DNA from: Synaphobranchus kaupii
Lineage: Eukaryota > Chordata > Actinopteri > Anguilliformes > Synaphobranchidae
Assembly (NCBI GenBank): GCA_029718625.1
Contig: CM056380.1
Span: 99,676,971-99,740,970, forward strand
Reading direction: 5' to 3'
Length of the DNA stretch: 64,000 nt
The notes below the pieces were generated by a model that saw only the letters and a program-made list of their open reading frames with translations, did not search any database and was not told where the DNA came from. Shown one piece after another: positions 60,517 through 64,000 of this stretch; the first letter of the stretch is position 1, and each line of letters begins with the position of its first letter. A program made the position numbers and the translations under genes.

Positions 60517-63500
60517 GTGAGCCTGACCTACCCAGACACTTGACCCACTGTCTAAAGTAACTGAACTAACCTCCTCTACCTATCTGGGGTATTCCGTCAG
60601 AAATCAATGACTTGCATCATCAGCCCTTGACCAGTGGCTTCAAAATAAAATGTAAAGATCTTCAAACCTTCACATGGCTTTGCACTACATACATTTTTGC
60701 TGTCTTTGCTGGCTTCCTTATTGTGTCATTTCATTTTAACTTTCTGTTTTTCAGTCATGTGATGATAAACGAAATGTGAAAACTGAAGTAATATTTGAGG
60801 TCAAAAATAAAATCATAGGCAACATTAAGGATTCATGTGTTAGACTGACCTACCCACCATATACTCAAAGGTCTGCTGTGGCTCAACCAATATCGGGCAA
60901 AGCATGAAAACTTCAGAAGATGTAAACAAGTGTTTGCCATATAACATATTAAAAAGTGAAATTAAATCAGTGTTTTTTTGCAAATTAAGGTTTTAGGACA
61001 AAAGAATCACCTAATTTGCATATTTATTTATTTTTGGACCAAAAGTATTACATTTGTGGATAATCTTGTTTGTATGTTTTCCGATAATAAGAGAACTATA
61101 CTATTTATTTTTGACGAAGATATCTGTGTCTTTAGGTAGGGTGTGGGGTCCAATGTGGGTCAACTTTCAGGCCCATGTCTCCTGACTGGTTGGTCATTCT
61201 GGTGAATTAAACCACATTCTAACACTCTCTCATATAGGTTAACATGTATAAAAAATTTGTTCAAATCTAGAAGGGTGAGGTCAGAAAGTGATTGATTTCT
61301 GACGGAATGCCCCAACTGTTTATTAAATCATTCGGGTTCAAGACCTTTTTTTTTTACAAAATCCTAGTGTATTAAATATAATATTGTAATAGCATTCGAT
61401 ATGGCTTATTCATGAGGGTTGACGTAATTGCAGTAAACAACAAGGCTGAAATGCTGACTCGTGCTAGACAGTATGGCATAGAGGGTTATCGGGTCATGAG
61501 GGCACCAATTTCTCCCCTTAGGGTTGGAAATGTGGTAAATTGAATTTTATAATAAGCCTGAATGTGTTGACTCAGGGTTCATGGGTTGGGAGCCAAATGC
61601 ACATTACTGATTTTGTTCTTTTTGTTTTTTGGTTGGAGTGGGTGGGTGGTGGGTGGTACTGTGGCTCTGGCGCATACCGTGTCACCTGGCTTTTATTCCC
61701 CTGAATCGCATATTTTCTGCACTGAAGCATGGAGAGAACTTCCACCGCCAGTCCGTCATTAACATTTTCTCGACACTTGGGCTTAGTCGCTCTTTTACAT
61801 GCAAATTTATACTGAGAGGGCATTTCCCCATATTTTTTAATGGATTTTTGCACATTATGTATTTCTTGTCTCGACACTGCTTCAGAGATGTATATCTGAA
61901 CTGACTGAATTCATATTTCATAAGAAAGGCTGTATACTTGGATTAACAGAATGTATTCCTCAAGGTGCTAAAATTCATCTGACACAAGGCTGTCAGCTTA
62001 CCCGGGTGTCACAGAGCATACTGATCAAATGGCATCTCCACCGTCACTGTAAATAATAGTGGAAATTCCGCACATAGGAAATTTAATTCTGATCTCTTCA
62101 TTCGGCGTGCAGAAACTCCTCTTCCCTTAATTGAGGTTTCAGGAAATCTGGTCTTGATACCATAATTCTGGATACAGAAAAAATGGCCCTGGACTTATCG
62201 TTCAGCACACAGTCTATCTCATCATGCCATAATTTAGGTCACAAGAAATCATTACATGATCTCATTTCAGTGCGATATCAAGTACACAAACGCAATGAAA
62301 AATCCATAGCGCATGCTGTCCAAAGTCATTTCTCTACAGCTCTCAAAACAGTCTTTTTTTTCCTCTTTTTATAAAGTGATGATTTCTGCATTGCTCCAGA
62401 TAAGTGCGGTCAATGCACATTTTGATAGCTCGCCTGATGTGCAAGGGCAGAATGCCGCAGATACTGAGTTAATTTCTCACTAAATGAGTAAGCAATTAAA
62501 CACGCTACTCGCCTTCTGCACTGCGCTCCTGAGACGAAGTGCGTACCTTGCTGTAATTAAAACTTTGCTTCCGTAATCTCAAATTACATATCTGATTAAA
62601 AACCGGCGAGCTCAGTTTGAGTTTCTTAGAAGTGCCTTTGCGGATGTGTTCGTATGTAAAGCGTTTGTTTTCCTATCGGTGTAATGAATCTGAGGATTTT
62701 GTTGAGGTGACAGTGACTGAACAGTACACGCTATGAATAATGTTGAGGATGCTGTTTTTTAACGGCGGGGGCAGGACAGAAACCTTGTAGACTACATTGC
62801 CTCTAAATGTGTGTGTTCCCGTACCTTGACAGGCTCTGTGTTGCAATCTCCTGGAAAATTACCCGTTTCTTCATTCCGAATTATTAAACCAGCCGCCCTC
62901 GAGTTAACAGCTATAGATACCGATCACATTGTTCCGAAATCACCTGAACTAAACTCGGATGGGAACAGATACGGAAACCGTGCGGGAAGGGTTATCACGT
63001 GAGATGTGCCGAGGCTCGATTCGCGGGCATGATTTGTCCTTTATAATTGATAAATAAGTCAGTGCTTTGTAACGGCCAACAAGTTGATAGGGATGCTGCT
63101 GCGTTCGTTTGCCTTCCCCATCCTGTCAGCCATCTGTTTGCGATAGCCTCTGACGGAATAACATGCAATCTGACGTGGCTTTTGATCACATCTGACACTA
63201 ATATCGTCCTTGCTCGTCCCCAGAACCCTGTCAATTTTCTGTTCACGAGGGCGAAGGCCAAGTCTCTGGAGGATGTTGAATTGTGGGCCTATGACTTGGC
63301 CTGTTATGCATTGATTAATTCATGTTGTCACAAATGTTATCCTCGCTGAACAAATCTGATGGCTCATGGAGTTTATTTATTTACTTTTTTATTGGACATC
63401 CAGTAACAAATTTGGGTAGAGATGCATTCTTTTTTTATACTATACCCTCATTTTCTTCTAACCGTTCCCCAATTGACCCCTACCCTACCAAGTACGAAAA

Positions 63501-64000
63501 GTGTCAGGAATCTTAGCTAACACAAATGTTTTCAAGAACATTGGGTAACATTCCATTGGTTGTTACCTTCTGCTAATAATATTCCCCAAAACCTTGCACA
63601 GACAACACATGTACCCTGATAATATGATAATTGTAGCTGATAACTGGTAATTGATCCTCTGGAATTATCATTTAGTTGTGGAAACATATATGAATGAAAT
63701 CCAACAATAATGAAATAGTAATAGGCTAATAAACCATCCAAATAATAATAAGTACTTTAAATAACAACCTTTACTAATAATATTTTTTAAGCATTGAAGT
63801 GAAAGACTAATTTCAGATGAACCAAGTTTCTAGATTAAATTTATATGAATCATCATGCCCAATTCAATTTCTTTTTAAATTGGTAGCAATATTGAATAAC
63901 ATTCAGAGAATATCCCTGTCCTGTTCCTTGTGACTTACAATTATATATACCCTATCATTGTGGAAACCAGAAATTGTTAGCTGGGATCAAGGGTCCTGTG
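60517..64000 (+). other. ptprg: ptprg intron, open on the right
   Basis: Begins with the gtgagc donor. I looked for the next exon (expected to start LEAF) and did not find it before the window ends. No repeat family recognised apart from a 22-bp phrase shared with 54740. Confidence 0.8.

Noticed and set aside
1..64000. An undescribed multigene system
   Set aside because: Apart from five ptprg exons and transposon proteins I found no further protein family, gene cluster or RNA gene on either strand.

Overview
This is vertebrate nuclear DNA, almost certainly from a ray-finned (teleost) fish. The evidence is spliced coding exons with GT-AG introns of 3.6 to 20 kb, dense dinucleotide microsatellites, an L2-type LINE carrying the teleost 3' tail (GCTTTGGATAAAAGCGTC followed by TGTAA repeats), a Tc1-like transposon with IR/DR ends, the end of a second Tc1-like family, and several short inverted-repeat elements. 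I see no bacterial, viral, operon or CRISPR content.

The only host protein-coding gene I can support is on the + strand: five consecutive exons of receptor-type protein tyrosine phosphatase gamma (ptprg; a or b paralogue undecided). The exons are 22095-22274, 25868-26016, 46046-46141, 51073-51139 and 60359-60516. Their phases join without a break into 650 nt coding for most of the extracellular carbonic-anhydrase-like (CA) domain. Signal peptide and N-terminal exons must lie upstream; the end of the CA domain, the fibronectin III repeat, the membrane segment and the phosphatase domains must lie downstream. The domain keeps the fold signature but has lost two of three zinc-binding histidines and the proton-shuttle histidine, so it is a binding module rather than an enzyme.

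Layout. 1-22094: upstream intron, with a 5'-truncated L2 LINE (1351-3442, - strand) against an AT microsatellite, a degenerate Tc1-like transposon (3500-5134), a long imperfect palindrome (7447-8058), a second L2 tail (17061-17310), a terminal-inverted-repeat element (19150-20472), and a hAT-type MITE with an 8-bp target duplication (20558-20988). 22275-25867: intron ending in a long CCTCT tract against the acceptor. 26017-46045: 20-kb intron with a graded 55-bp minisatellite (29130-29460), a promoter-like cluster (about 31238-31325), a 14-bp perfect hairpin next to a CpG-rich patch (32363-32700), an 11-copy 37-bp satellite (33528-33931) and a 174-bp tandem duplication (about 40409-40745). 46142-51072: intron with a CA-rich array and a CpG-rich patch (49150-49770). 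51140-60358: intron with a 2-kb inverted-repeat transposon (55054-57034) beside a Tc1-family end. 60517-64000: intron with no recognised feature.

Nearly everything outside the five exons is intron, mobile-element relic or simple repeat. I found no convincing novel gene system. The most unusual structures are the 0.6-kb palindrome, the 37-bp satellite, and the minisatellite whose copies run from CpG-poor to CpG-rich.
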